Source: Prochlorococcus marinus str. MIT 0917 (lineage in GTDB: Bacteria; Cyanobacteriota; Cyanobacteriia; PCC-6307; Cyanobiaceae). From it: 64,000 bases of DNA. Position numbers and translations under genes: made by a program. Numbering within the stretch: the stretch's first letter is position 1; every line of letters starts with the position of its first letter. Of this stretch, positions 1-8,000 are shown piece after piece. The DNA is taken from assembly GCF_027359575.1 (NCBI RefSeq), contig NZ_CP114784.1, positions 248,001 through 312,000 of the forward strand, in the 5' to 3' direction. The notes below the pieces were generated by a model. The model searched no databases. It was given only the letters and a program-made list of their open reading frames with translations, and was not told the origin of the DNA.

Positions 1-1
1 G

Positions 2-271
2 ATAACAATATTTGATTTATCTTTTACTTTGGCTGTTGCTTATACCTTGATTTTTGTTGGAATTTTTTGGAATGGTATTGGCGCACTTTCTTTAGGATTG
101 TCGGGAAATATTATTTGGAGCTATATCCCTGTCTTGATTTTAGGTTCTCTTTTAGGTGGATATTTTGGAGCTTATTTTTCAATAATTAAAGGGTCCAAAT
201 TTATTAAAGTTGTTTTTGAATTAGTTTCTTTTTCTGTAGGAGTTTCATTACTAATTAAAGCCTTTTTATGA
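2..271 (+). CDS. TauE/SafE-family permease, C-terminal part
   Basis: The reading frame is open to the left edge of the window, so this is only the last 89 or so codons of a longer gene. It encodes hydrophobic helices separated by a glycine-rich turn and then a GGYFGAYFSIIKG motif. That pattern of small residues before the final helices is typical of the TauE/SafE (DUF81) membrane family, whose members move sulfite, sulfonates or other anions across the inner membrane. The substrate cannot be told from this fragment. The gene converges on the glucosylglycerate synthase gene 22 bases away and no strong terminator is visible between them. Confidence 0.7.
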   Translation: MTIFDLSFTLAVAYTLIFVGIFWNGIGALSLGLSGNIIWSYIPVLILGSLLGGYFGAYFSIIKGSKFIKVVFELVSFSVGVSLLIKAFL

Positions 272-293
272 GTATTAATTTGTTATCAGTCTT

Positions 294-1481
294 TTATAGG
301 CATCCAGCCTTTTCTAAATCATCTTGTAATTTACTTTCACAGTCTAAAACCCTTGCCCAGCAGGGCAATTGCTGCTTTACAGGTGATTCAAGGAACTTAT
401 TTATTGCGGGTCTTAACAGTTTTCCAAAAGTATGAACTGCTAGTTCTTCTTTATGTCGACTGTAGGGCAATTGATTAACTGAGGAGTCTAAACTAAATTG
501 TTTAACTCTGTCTTCTCCTGCTCTTCGATATAAAACTTCCAAGTTTGCTAATTGTGAACTTGTAAGTGTTCTTGCTTCATGTTCCATCAACCCTCTTAAA
601 ACACTGGAAAGTATTTCTGTAGACATTTTTTGGAGGCCTTCATTAGCCTTGGAACCTATTTCTTTGTGCTTGTGATCGAAAATCCCAAGATCTACTTGGG
701 CGATTCTTGAAATCCTTACATTTTTATAAACCTCTGAGAGAAGCCCTATCTCTAAGCCCCAGTCACATGGGATTCTTAAATTCATTGCTAGGTCTGTAGT
801 AAAAGCAAATTCTCCAGCCAGTGGATATCTAAAAGACTGTAAATATTTGAGGAATGGGGCATTCCCCATCAATTGTTCCAAACTTGATAGAAGTGGACCT
901 ACAAATAATCTTGTAGCTCTGCCTTGAAGTGCATTTGTCTCAAGAGATAAACGACTGTAAAAAGCTTTTACATAAGAAATCCCATTTGATTTTTCCAGTA
1001 AAGGTCCCAACATTCGTGCTGGATAATTAGAGTTGAATGTTTTGATATCAGCATCAAAAAGCGCTACAACTTCTGAGCTTTTTGTTGCCACACCAACTCC
1101 TTGCCATACTGCCCAACCTTTTCCTGGAACACCTAATAGATCTAGACCATTTTTCTCTTGGTCTTTTAGCAATTCAATCACAGCTGGACTATTAGTCCAT
1201 TGAACGTGAACTGGATATGGCATTTCTTTAAAGAAATGCCTTGCTTTCTCTACTTCGTCTCGATTACTTGCAGATAATGCTATGACTAATTGATTTAAAT
1301 TCTTTAATTCTTTTAAAGTGGTTCTTATTAGTTTTAATGCCGGCCTACTGAACTCATCGAATAGGCATGGAATAAGGATTGATGTTGGCCTTTTTAATAG
1401 GTCTTTATTTAATTGAGATACTGGATCCTTTGCTAATCCGTACTCATGAATAGTTGTGATTAAACCCTGCTGAAAGTCCAT
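294..1481 (-). CDS. gpgS: Glucosyl-3-phosphoglycerate synthase
   Basis: This 395-residue glycosyltransferase of the GT81/GpgS type transfers glucose from a nucleotide sugar to 3-phosphoglycerate, the first step of glucosylglycerate synthesis. The protein has the family sequence GVPGKGWAVWQGVG around residues 117-130 and a metal-binding DAD motif at residues 143-145 (ALFDADIKTF). A long helical C-terminal part follows, as in other GpgS proteins. The ATG start is the first in the frame and lies in a 71-base gap facing a plus-strand gene, so the locus is divergent. The neighbouring plus-strand genes encode the matching phosphatase, a GH13 phosphorylase-like enzyme and glycerate kinase, which supports the osmolyte role. 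Soluble and cytoplasmic by appearance. Confidence 0.88.
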   Translation of the reverse strand: MDFQQGLITTIHEYGLAKDPVSQLNKDLLKRPTSILIPCLFDEFSRPALKLIRTTLKELKNLNQLVIALSASNRDEVEKARHFFKEMPYPVHVQWTNSPAVIELLKDQEKNGLDLLGVPGKGWAVWQGVGVATKSSEVVALFDADIKTFNSNYPARMLGPLLEKSNGISYVKAFYSRLSLETNALQGRATRLFVGPLLSSLEQLMGNAPFLKYLQSFRYPLAGEFAFTTDLAMNLRIPCDWGLEIGLLSEVYKNVRISRIAQVDLGIFDHKHKEIGSKANEGLQKMSTEILSSVLRGLMEHEARTLTSSQLANLEVLYRRAGEDRVKQFSLDSSVNQLPYSRHKEELAVHTFGKLLRPAINKFLESPVKQQLPCWARVLDCESKLQDDLEKAGCL

Positions 1482-1552
1482 TCAAGAAAAAAGTTTTACA
1501 GATTCAAGGTGGGAGCTACGATGAGGTAGAGATGATTGTTTTCCTTTAAAGA

Positions 1553-3304
1553 GTGTCTGAGTTGGATAGTGAATTAGATAAACTGAGGTTGTCTCTCAGA
1601 GAAATTTATCCTGATCACTCTGAACAAGAAATCAATTCAGTGTGGTCACAATTGTTGCAGATTCTCGAGCCATTTTGTGTTAGGCACGACAGCAATGAAT
1701 TAGAGATCGAATCAATTTGGGATTCTTCAAGTGTTGTTTTGATTACTTACCCAGATTCAATTTATAGGAAAGATGAATCAACTTTAAAAACATTAACTGA
1801 ATTCGTAAAAAATAGATTAAGTGGTCTTTCTTCAGTCATACACGTTTTACCATTTCTCCCTTCCACAAGTGATGGAGGATTCGCTGTCTCTAATCATAAA
1901 AAGATTGAAGATACCTTTGGGAATTGGAATGATTTAAAGGATTTATCAAGTAAGCACAAAATAATGGCAGATCTTGTTTTAAATCATGTCTCTTCTTCTC
2001 ATCCATGGGTTCATCAATTTATAAAATCACAGGAGCCTGGTATGGCGTACATTGTTGCTCCTTCTGAGATTCATGTTTGGGAGAAAGTTATAAGACCTAG
2101 AAATTCATCACTCTTCACTAATATAAATACTGATCAAGGATTTAGGAATGTTTGGACAACTTTTGGGCCAGATCAGATTGACGTTGATTGGAGGAATCCA
2201 CATATCTTTTTAGAGTTTTTGAAATTATTGGTTAGGTATGTAAATAATGGAGCTGAATGGATTCGACTTGACGCAATTGCATTTATTTGGAAAGAACCAT
2301 ATACGACTTGTTTACATTTAGACCCAGTACACTTAATAGTTAAACTTTTAAATAAATGCTTGAAGATTATTAAACCTTCGGCTGTATTAATTACCGAGAC
2401 TAATGTACCGGAGAAGGAGAATCTTTCTTATTTGATTGAAGGGAATGAGGCAAATCTTGCTTATAACTTTACTTTACCTCCTTTATTATTAGAGGCTATT
2501 TATACTTCTAAAACAGATTTGTTGAATAATTGGTTATCCAATTGGAATGATTTGCCAGAGTATACATCTCTGTTGAATTTTACTTCTTCCCACGATGGTA
2601 TTGGCTTGAGAGCACTAGAAGGAATTATGGACGATCAGAGAGTCCATAATCTCTTGGTCGAATCAGAAAAGCGAGGGGGATTAGTTAGTCATCGTCGTCT
2701 CTCAAATGGGCAAGATCAACCATATGAATTAAACATTAGTTGGTGGAGTGCTATGTCTAACAATGGATCTGATATTTCGCTATTACAATTTGAACGTTTT
2801 TTACTCAGTCAGTTATTCACTTTGTCTTTAAAAGGAGTTCCAGCTTTTTATCTTCCATCTATATTAGCTTCTCCTAATGATCTTGATTCATTTAGAAAAA
2901 CAGGGCAAAGAAGAGATTTAAATCGAGAGAAATTCGAAGCTAATTCATTACTTGAGGTACTTAAGAACTTTGATTCTCCTGCTAGTAAAAACATATCATA
3001 TCTTACTCACATAGTTAAAGTTAGATCAAAGCTTAAGGCCTTTCATCCTGAGGCTAGTATGAAATGTATCTCTACTAATATTGATAATTGTGTAATTATT
3101 CAAAGAGGTTTGCATGATGAAAGTGTTTATGTTTTTTGTAATATGTCTGATAAAGATTTAGAGATTTCTCTATTAAATGAACTTGGTCTATCTGAATTAT
3201 TATCAAATAAAAGTTTACTTGATAATATTACAGGTACTCATATTAAGACTGATACATTTAAACTTAATCCTTATCAAGTAATGTGGTTATCCATTGCTGC
3301 TTAG
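1553..3304 (+). CDS. GH13 sucrose-phosphorylase-like enzyme, probable glucosylglycerate phosphorylase
   Basis: A 583-residue GH13 (subfamily 18 type) phosphorylase. The catalytic triad is visible: nucleophile Asp240 in WIRLDAIAF, acid/base Glu282 in LITETN, and the third Asp348 in FTSSHDGIG. Such proteins are commonly labelled sucrose phosphorylase, but the same subfamily includes glucosylglycerate phosphorylases, which split glucosylglycerate with phosphate into glucose-1-phosphate and D-glycerate. The placement between the synthase and a phosphatase plus glycerate kinase favours the second substrate; this is an inference. The start is a GTG; no ATG fits the family N-terminus, and a purine-rich AAAGAG precedes it. 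The stop is 4 bases before the ATG of the next gene, indicating an operon. Confidence 0.8.
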   Translation: MSELDSELDKLRLSLREIYPDHSEQEINSVWSQLLQILEPFCVRHDSNELEIESIWDSSSVVLITYPDSIYRKDESTLKTLTEFVKNRLSGLSSVIHVLPFLPSTSDGGFAVSNHKKIEDTFGNWNDLKDLSSKHKIMADLVLNHVSSSHPWVHQFIKSQEPGMAYIVAPSEIHVWEKVIRPRNSSLFTNINTDQGFRNVWTTFGPDQIDVDWRNPHIFLEFLKLLVRYVNNGAEWIRLDAIAFIWKEPYTTCLHLDPVHLIVKLLNKCLKIIKPSAVLITETNVPEKENLSYLIEGNEANLAYNFTLPPLLLEAIYTSKTDLLNNWLSNWNDLPEYTSLLNFTSSHDGIGLRALEGIMDDQRVHNLLVESEKRGGLVSHRRLSNGQDQPYELNISWWSAMSNNGSDISLLQFERFLLSQLFTLSLKGVPAFYLPSILASPNDLDSFRKTGQRRDLNREKFEANSLLEVLKNFDSPASKNISYLTHIVKVRSKLKAFHPEASMKCISTNIDNCVIIQRGLHDESVYVFCNMSDKDLEISLLNELGLSELLSNKSLLDNITGTHIKTDTFKLNPYQVMWLSIAA

Positions 3305-3308
3305 TCTT

Positions 3309-4109
3309 ATGAGGAACAATTCTAAATATTGGATAGTTACAGATCTTGATGGAACATTAATGGATGAGAACTACGATATTTCTCCAGCAAAGAAAACGTT
3401 AAATATGTTGTCAGAAATGTCTATACCTGTCATACCTTGTACAAGTAAAACAGCTTCTGAGGTTAGATATTTTAGAAATGAACATGGATTATCAGATCCT
3501 TTTATTGTCGAGAATGGAGCAGCTATTTATGGTAATTATTTAAAGAATACTACTGAGTGGGAATTGATCTTAGGTAAAAGTTATAAGGAATTGAGATTTA
3601 TAATAAAAAATATATCAAAAGAAGTTAAATACAATTTAATTCCTTTAAATGATTTAAGTAAAAATCAAATATATGAACTTACTGGTTTATCTGAACAGGG
3701 TATTAACAGAGCTTTAGATAGGCAGTGGAGTGTTCCATTCTTAAATCCTCCTGATGATATTTTTGAGAAAGTAAAGATTATTTGTGATTCTTACAATGTT
3801 CATGTTTTCAAGGGAAACCGCATGAGTCATTTGCTTTCAAAAGAAAGTCATAAAGGTCAAGCTGTTGAACAATTAAAGGGTTATTTACAGAACCAGAATG
3901 TAAAGATTATAGCACTTGGTGATTCACAAAATGATTTGCCTTTACTTGAATATGCTGATATCTCTATTGTTATTCCAGGTAAAAATGGTCCTAATAAGTA
4001 TTTACAGAATGGTATTGATAATGGTTCTTTCATATTGGCTAATTCTCCTCATGCGGAGGGTTGGTCAAATAGTGTTCAAGAAGTTATTAGTAGCTTTAAG
4101 TGTTTATGA
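3309..4109 (+). CDS. gpgP: Glucosyl-3-phosphoglycerate phosphatase (MpgP-like HAD)
   Basis: A 266-residue HAD-superfamily phosphatase of the mannosyl/glucosyl-3-phosphoglycerate phosphatase family. HAD motif I is VTDLDGT with Asp12 and Asp14, and the late motif is GDSQNDLPLLEYAD near the C-terminus. A C2-type cap of about 100 residues lies between, including HLLSKESHKGQA with the conserved lysine. It would dephosphorylate the GpgS product to the compatible solute glucosylglycerate. The ATG at 3309 is preferred to an upstream in-frame TTG at 3294 because that one lies inside the previous gene. Its stop overlaps the next start as ATGA, so translation of the kinase is probably coupled. Confidence 0.87.
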   Translation: MRNNSKYWIVTDLDGTLMDENYDISPAKKTLNMLSEMSIPVIPCTSKTASEVRYFRNEHGLSDPFIVENGAAIYGNYLKNTTEWELILGKSYKELRFIIKNISKEVKYNLIPLNDLSKNQIYELTGLSEQGINRALDRQWSVPFLNPPDDIFEKVKIICDSYNVHVFKGNRMSHLLSKESHKGQAVEQLKGYLQNQNVKIIALGDSQNDLPLLEYADISIVIPGKNGPNKYLQNGIDNGSFILANSPHAEGWSNSVQEVISSFKCL

Positions 4110-5116
4110 TAGATAAAGGTATTAATTCTGATTTTAATGATATTTTCCCTAAATATATAAGGGATAATCTCCTTTTCCCTGTTGATACTTATCTTTCATT
4201 CCTCGAGAGTTTATCGATTGAGCCTTCGCATTTTTTTCATAAGTGGTCAGATGTTAATACTCAAACTATTATTGATAAATATTGGAAACAAAATACTAAA
4301 TTAGATTGGAAATGGTCTTTAACATTTCCATTTTTTTCCCTTTTAGAAAATTATATTAATTCTGTTAATAATCCCATAATAATTGGCTTTTCTGGACTTC
4401 CTGGCTCTGGTAAATCTACTTTAGGATTTTGGATAGATAGTGTAGCGAGGGAACTATCTTTAGATATAAAAGTTATATCTTTGGATGATTTTTACTTGCC
4501 TGGCCAAGAAATGGATATAGCTATGAAAGGTAACCCATGGAATGTTCCTAGAGGTTTTCCTGGTAGTCATTCTTTAGGTTTATTGCATCAATCACTAGAT
4601 ACTTTTTTGAAAACGGGTGTCTTATCCAGTCCTACTTTTGATAAGTCTTTAAGAGATGGAAAAGGAGATAGATCAGGTTGGTGTGAATTGAAACCTAAAG
4701 TTTTAATTTTAGAAGGGTGGTTCGTAGGCTGCGATCCAGTTTCAAATTTATTTGAAATGAATGATTTAGACGACTATAAATTTAATTTGTCATTGACTCA
4801 GCCTGAAAAAGATTATCGTATTTTGATTCAAGAATCACTGTTAGATTATCGTAAGATTTGGAGTAAACTACATAAACTTTGGCATCTTAAATCTTCAAAT
4901 TTTGATAATACAATTCTGTGGAAATCTCAACAAGAAAATGAAATGATTAAATTAAAAGGTTCAGGGTTGAAAGGTAAACATTTATCAGATTTTATACGTA
5001 TGGTTCAAACCGCTATTCCACAACAATCTTTATCTTTTATTAATTCAGACACGACAGTACAAATCAATGAGTATCGTCGCATTGAAAAACTAAAGACATC
5101 TAAATACAATTTCTAA
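4106..5116 (+). CDS. D-glycerate 3-kinase (plant/cyanobacterial GLYK type)
   Basis: A 336-residue P-loop kinase. The Walker A sequence GFSGLPGSGKSTLGFW lies around residues 95-110, followed by VISLDDFYLP, the aspartate-rich motif of the GLYK/uridine-kinase-like group, and then LEGWFVG. The family phosphorylates D-glycerate to 3-phosphoglycerate, normally the last step of photorespiration. Here the gene is the last of a three-gene run with gpgP and the GH13 phosphorylase, so it could also recapture glycerate released from glucosylglycerate. The ATG at 4106 overlaps the gpgP stop by the ATGA arrangement; a GTG two codons upstream is possible but less likely. Downstream, 139 AT-rich bases with no evident gene end the operon. 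Confidence 0.87.
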   Translation: MIDKGINSDFNDIFPKYIRDNLLFPVDTYLSFLESLSIEPSHFFHKWSDVNTQTIIDKYWKQNTKLDWKWSLTFPFFSLLENYINSVNNPIIIGFSGLPGSGKSTLGFWIDSVARELSLDIKVISLDDFYLPGQEMDIAMKGNPWNVPRGFPGSHSLGLLHQSLDTFLKTGVLSSPTFDKSLRDGKGDRSGWCELKPKVLILEGWFVGCDPVSNLFEMNDLDDYKFNLSLTQPEKDYRILIQESLLDYRKIWSKLHKLWHLKSSNFDNTILWKSQQENEMIKLKGSGLKGKHLSDFIRMVQTAIPQQSLSFINSDTTVQINEYRRIEKLKTSKYNF

Positions 5117-5255
5117 TATAATTAAAGTCTTATAATTAATATATATTCTTTATTTTACTATTTTGACTTATCTATTTATCTTTTGTTAAACTTTTATCTT
5201 TTACTCTATTTACACTCTATGATCATTAAATATAAACTTTACACATGCCTATAAA

Positions 5256-5633
5256 ATGGCTTCATATGTCTATTTGATTCAAAACGGTGATTTATTCAAT
5301 ATTGGTCTTACTAACAACCTTGAAAGAACAAGAATTGATTTAAGACCTGGTGAATTGGTTGCTTTTTTAATTACTGAAAAACCTGAACCTCTTATTAAAA
5401 ATATTAGGAAAACATATGTTGATAACAGATTGCCTGGTTCAGATTATTATAGACTTGCGAATTCACAGGTAAAAGAATGTAGGTCTCTTCTGGAGGGTGA
5501 TGGATCTGATAATTATTTTCAACCTTTCCTCAAGGGCCCTACTCTATTTATATTATTCGTTCTTTCTTGGTTTGCACTAACTTATCTAATTATAGATTTT
5601 GCTGTAGATCCTATAATTAGTAGGTTTAGCTAA
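5256..5633 (+). CDS. Small GIY-YIG-like domain protein with C-terminal membrane helix
   Basis: A 125-residue protein. The N-terminal 80 residues resemble the T5orf172/MUG113 branch of the GIY-YIG nuclease fold: YVYLIQNGDLFNIGLTNN gives the paired Y-x-Y and IG elements, followed by an arginine-containing helix and a late DYYRL similar to the usual EWF-L ending. The glutamate expected in the following helix is not evident (PLIKNIRKTYVDN instead), so nuclease activity is doubtful. Residues about 92-115 form a hydrophobic helix (FILFVLSWFALTYLIIDF). The gene stands alone with AT-rich spacers on both sides. The domain assignment is moderate; the function is unknown. Confidence 0.68.
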   Translation: MASYVYLIQNGDLFNIGLTNNLERTRIDLRPGELVAFLITEKPEPLIKNIRKTYVDNRLPGSDYYRLANSQVKECRSLLEGDGSDNYFQPFLKGPTLFILFVLSWFALTYLIIDFAVDPIISRFS

Positions 5634-5736
5634 TATGTACTTTTCTCTTTGATAGATTTATGATTTATATAGATTCTTAATTTCAAAACATAGATTTTCT
5701 TGTTAGATTATGTAAATCTTGATTAATTAAAGTAAT

Positions 5737-5871
5737 TTGAATTTATCCAATTTTTTAATTTATGTAGCGGTACCTTTTGTTATCTCTGCAGTTTTTTTTG
5801 GAACTAAGAATGGATATTATAATAGCGATGACTATGAAGGAGATGGATGCGCTCATGATGTACAGAGATGA
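5737..5871 (+). CDS. Candidate 44-residue membrane peptide
   Basis: An open frame in an otherwise empty 286-base gap. From a TTG at 5737 it reads NFLIYVAVPFVISAVFFG, a clean single membrane helix, followed by a charged tail GYYNSDDYEGDGCAHDVQR and a TGA stop. The shape (short helix plus acidic, tyrosine-rich tail) looks like a real small membrane protein rather than noise. The start is uncertain because no ATG is in frame, and no clear ribosome binding site was seen. Unknown function. Confidence 0.35.
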   Translation: MNLSNFLIYVAVPFVISAVFFGTKNGYYNSDDYEGDGCAHDVQR

Positions 5872-5919
5872 TTATTCTTCCGTTCAACCTTTAACTTTAA
5901 CTAACATTACAAGTCTCTT

Positions 5920-6201
5920 TTAATTACTGGAATTTTTTATGCATGTCCATCTGCTATCAAATTGCCAGACAGGTTTGTAGATATCATTCTCAATTTTTTT
6001 TCCAGCTTCCATACACATCCTCTCGGAACCAAAGGGTATTGCGAATAATGATGGACTTGTGATGCCACTTACTTGTGGTTTCCCTCCAGGACCTTGTCTA
6101 TAGCTGCCAATTACTAGCCAGTAATCTGCTTTAACCTTTACTTGTAATCCTGCTAAGGACGTCAGAACAAGAATTAATGAGAATATAAATTTTTTACCCA
6201 T
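5920..6201 (-). CDS. Secreted conserved hypothetical protein
   Basis: A 93-residue protein with a typical signal peptide: MGKKF, a hydrophobic core FSLILVLTSLAGLQVKV, and a likely cleavage near KADYW. The mature part is about 68 residues with two cysteines (RMCMEAGKK and RWTCIKN) that may form a disulfide in the periplasm or thylakoid lumen. The pattern YWLVIGSY then Cys near a lysine-rich helix recurs in small secreted cyanobacterial proteins of unknown function; that is from memory of the style, not a database match. It is divergent from uppP with a 79-base shared promoter region. Confidence 0.72.
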   Translation of the reverse strand: MGKKFIFSLILVLTSLAGLQVKVKADYWLVIGSYRQGPGGKPQVSGITSPSLFAIPFGSERMCMEAGKKIENDIYKPVWQFDSRWTCIKNSSN

Positions 6202-6280
6202 GATTTATTTTTGTAATCATATATATAATAGTTGAAAATTCAAGAAAATTAGCGAGCTTGCTTTTTATTTTTTTCAAAAT

Positions 6281-7120
6281 ATGCCTGAAGAAATTAGTCC
6301 ATATGTATTTATTTACCTTAAATCATTTTTCTTAGGCATCATTCAAGGTTTTACTGAGTTTTTTCCAATTAGTAGTACAGCTCATTTAAAAGTTGTTCCT
6401 TATTTTTTGGGATGGAATGATCCTGGTGCTTCCTTTTCCGCTTCTATACAATTAGGAAGCGCAGCTGCAATTATTTATTATTTTCGAAAACAAATTAGTT
6501 TGATTATTAATTCCTTTTTGTCGGCTTTTATTCATCATAAATTTTTCAAAGATGAAGATACAAGACTTGCTACTTATATATTTATCTCCAATGTCCCAAT
6601 ATGTATTTTTGGTTTTATTATTAAATTATTTTGGCCTAATTACTCCGATTCGAATTTTAGAGGTTTGTATTTTATAGCTATTACTTCTATTCTTATGGCA
6701 ATATTGTTAGCTCTTTCAGAATTTTATGGTAATAGAAAAAAGCTATTTACTGACATTAATTTAATAGATGTTATCTTCTTGGGTTTTGCTCAATCTCTGG
6801 CTTTATTTCCTGGGGTTTCTCGATCAGGTATTACTTTGACCTCAGCATTGTTTTCGGGAATTGAAAGAAAAACCGCAGCAAGACTTTCTTTTCTAATTGG
6901 TATCCCAGCTATTTCTATTTCAGGACTTGTTGAATTGTGTACATTATTTAATACATTATCAGTAATAGATATTTTACCTACAATTATTGGGATTATTTCA
7001 TCCTTCTTTTCTTCATTGTTTGCTATTGACTTTTTTCTTAAGTTCTTAGCTAAAAATAATACTTTTGTTTTTGTTTATTATCGTTTAGCTTTTGGTGCTT
7101 TTATATTGTCAGCTTTATAA
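6281..7120 (+). CDS. uppP: Undecaprenyl-diphosphatase
   Basis: A 279-residue polytopic membrane protein of the BacA/UppP family. It dephosphorylates undecaprenyl diphosphate to recycle the lipid carrier for peptidoglycan and surface polysaccharide. Both active-site regions are present: QGFTEFFPISSTAHL (the (E/Q)xxxE motif, residues about 22-36) and PGVSRSG (about 177-183). Length and helix content are normal for the family. It starts 79 bases from a divergent secreted-protein gene and is followed closely by a small membrane protein on the same strand. Confidence 0.95.
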   Translation: MPEEISPYVFIYLKSFFLGIIQGFTEFFPISSTAHLKVVPYFLGWNDPGASFSASIQLGSAAAIIYYFRKQISLIINSFLSAFIHHKFFKDEDTRLATYIFISNVPICIFGFIIKLFWPNYSDSNFRGLYFIAITSILMAILLALSEFYGNRKKLFTDINLIDVIFLGFAQSLALFPGVSRSGITLTSALFSGIERKTAARLSFLIGIPAISISGLVELCTLFNTLSVIDILPTIIGIISSFFSSLFAIDFFLKFLAKNNTFVFVYYRLAFGAFILSAL

Positions 7121-7178
7121 ATATAAGTTTTCTATATTCTTTGGTTTAGTATTGCTTTATGATGCTGATTTGATTTTG

Positions 7179-7337
7179 ATGAAGTTTTTACCTAAGTTAT
7201 TCGTTGTTTCTTTTGGGGAGATTGATATATCACCATATCTCTTTGCGTTAATTATTTTTTTAACTCTATTCGTTTTTTTAGCTGTTTTAATTAGTACAAC
7301 GAAATTAATCCAATCTTTAGTCAATGACTCTGATTAG
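7179..7337 (+). CDS. Small single-helix membrane protein downstream of uppP
   Basis: A 52-residue protein from the ATG at 7179: MKFLPKLFVVSFGEIDISPY, then a strongly hydrophobic helix LFALIIFLTLFVFLAVLI, then a short polar end. The frame is open further upstream into the end of uppP (to a GTG at 7092), but that would add an overlap without a clear purpose. The gene is 58 bases after uppP on the same strand and ends just before tRNA-Pro. Function unknown; a membrane role is all that can be said. Confidence 0.55.
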   Translation: MKFLPKLFVVSFGEIDISPYLFALIIFLTLFVFLAVLISTTKLIQSLVNDSD

Positions 7338-7354
7338 TAATGCATTTGATTCTA

Positions 7355-7428
7355 TCGGAACGGCGGGATTTGAACCCACGACCCCCACTACCCCAAAGTG
7401 GTGCGCTACCAAGCTGCGCTACGTCCCG
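7355..7428 (-). tRNA. tRNA-Pro (anticodon UGG)
   Basis: Read on the minus strand the gene begins CGGGACG and ends with the pairing CGTTCCG plus discriminator A. The D arm (GCGCAGCTTGGTAGCGC), the anticodon loop CTTTGGGG with anticodon TGG, and the T arm GTGGGTTCAAATCCC are all intact. CCA is not encoded. It sits between two unrelated genes. Confidence 0.96.
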
Positions 7429-7441
7429 TTTTTTCAAGTTA

Positions 7442-7795
7442 TCATAAGGTCTTGCTGATATTTCCAATTTTTAATGATTTCCATTTAATTCTATTCTTAG
7501 ACTTTCTATTTATTCGTCTAATGAGTGTATTTTTATTTTCATTAGAATATCCATGAATAGATAGTCTTTTAGCCATTAATCTTAATTCGTAGATATTCAT
7601 CTTAGAGAGTTTTAATTCAGTATCGTTTTCCCATGCATCTCCCTCATTTGGTAAAATAGTTTTATGTTGGGATACTTCAATTGAATATATTAACTCTGCA
7701 AAGTATTCTGGAATAATTACTATTAAAATTGCAAGAACATTGTATATGTTTATCCGGACTTTTTCTAAATTTTTGTCTATTTTATTATTTTTCAT
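7442..7795 (-). CDS. Membrane-anchored protein with SAP-like C-terminal motif
   Basis: A 117-residue protein. Residues about 16-38 are hydrophobic (IYNVLAILIVIIPEYFAELI) and would form one membrane helix. The C-terminal half contains KMNIYELRLMAKRLSIHGYS followed by a basic helix with LIRRINRK. That helix-extended-helix pattern resembles SAP or Rho-N-like domains, in which a short helix with L-x-x-L-A-K is followed by a turn and a helix with basic residues. Those domains often bind nucleic acid, but here this is only a motif resemblance. The gene is directly beside tRNA-Pro, on the same strand. Confidence 0.6.
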   Translation of the reverse strand: MKNNKIDKNLEKVRINIYNVLAILIVIIPEYFAELIYSIEVSQHKTILPNEGDAWENDTELKLSKMNIYELRLMAKRLSIHGYSNENKNTLIRRINRKSKNRIKWKSLKIGNISKTL

Positions 7796-7835
7796 ATGTT
7801 TTAAAAATATAATTCAAGTTAAAATTTATTCTTCA

Positions 7836-8000
7836 TTAGCTTGGATAAGACAATTCTGTATCTAATGAACTATCCATCCATTGAATTGTTTTTTGTTGTT
7901 CAATTTTTTCAGATTTAAAACTAAACACTAAAAAAAATACTAACAACAATGTAGCTAATATAATTAGCAAAACAGTTCTATCTGGTAATTGATCATTCAT
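7836..8000 (-). CDS. 54-residue single-helix membrane protein overlapping msrA
   Basis: A short gene read directly from the sequence. It starts ATG at 8000, overlapping the msrA stop codon as ATGA, and ends TAA at 7836. The peptide begins MNDQLPDRTV, continues with a membrane helix LLIILATLLLVFFLVF, and ends in a polar tail containing KIEQQKTIQWMDSS. The four-base overlap is the usual sign of translational coupling, and the helix-plus-tail shape supports a real protein. Function unknown; it may simply be co-expressed with the methionine sulfoxide reductase. Confidence 0.68.
   Translation of the reverse strand: MNDQLPDRTVLLIILATLLLVFFLVFSFKSEKIEQQKTIQWMDSSLDTELSYPS

Noticed and set aside
3916-4116. 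66-codon frame inside the gpgP end
   Set aside because: It lies in a different frame of a well-supported gene and gives only hydrophobic low-complexity sequence.
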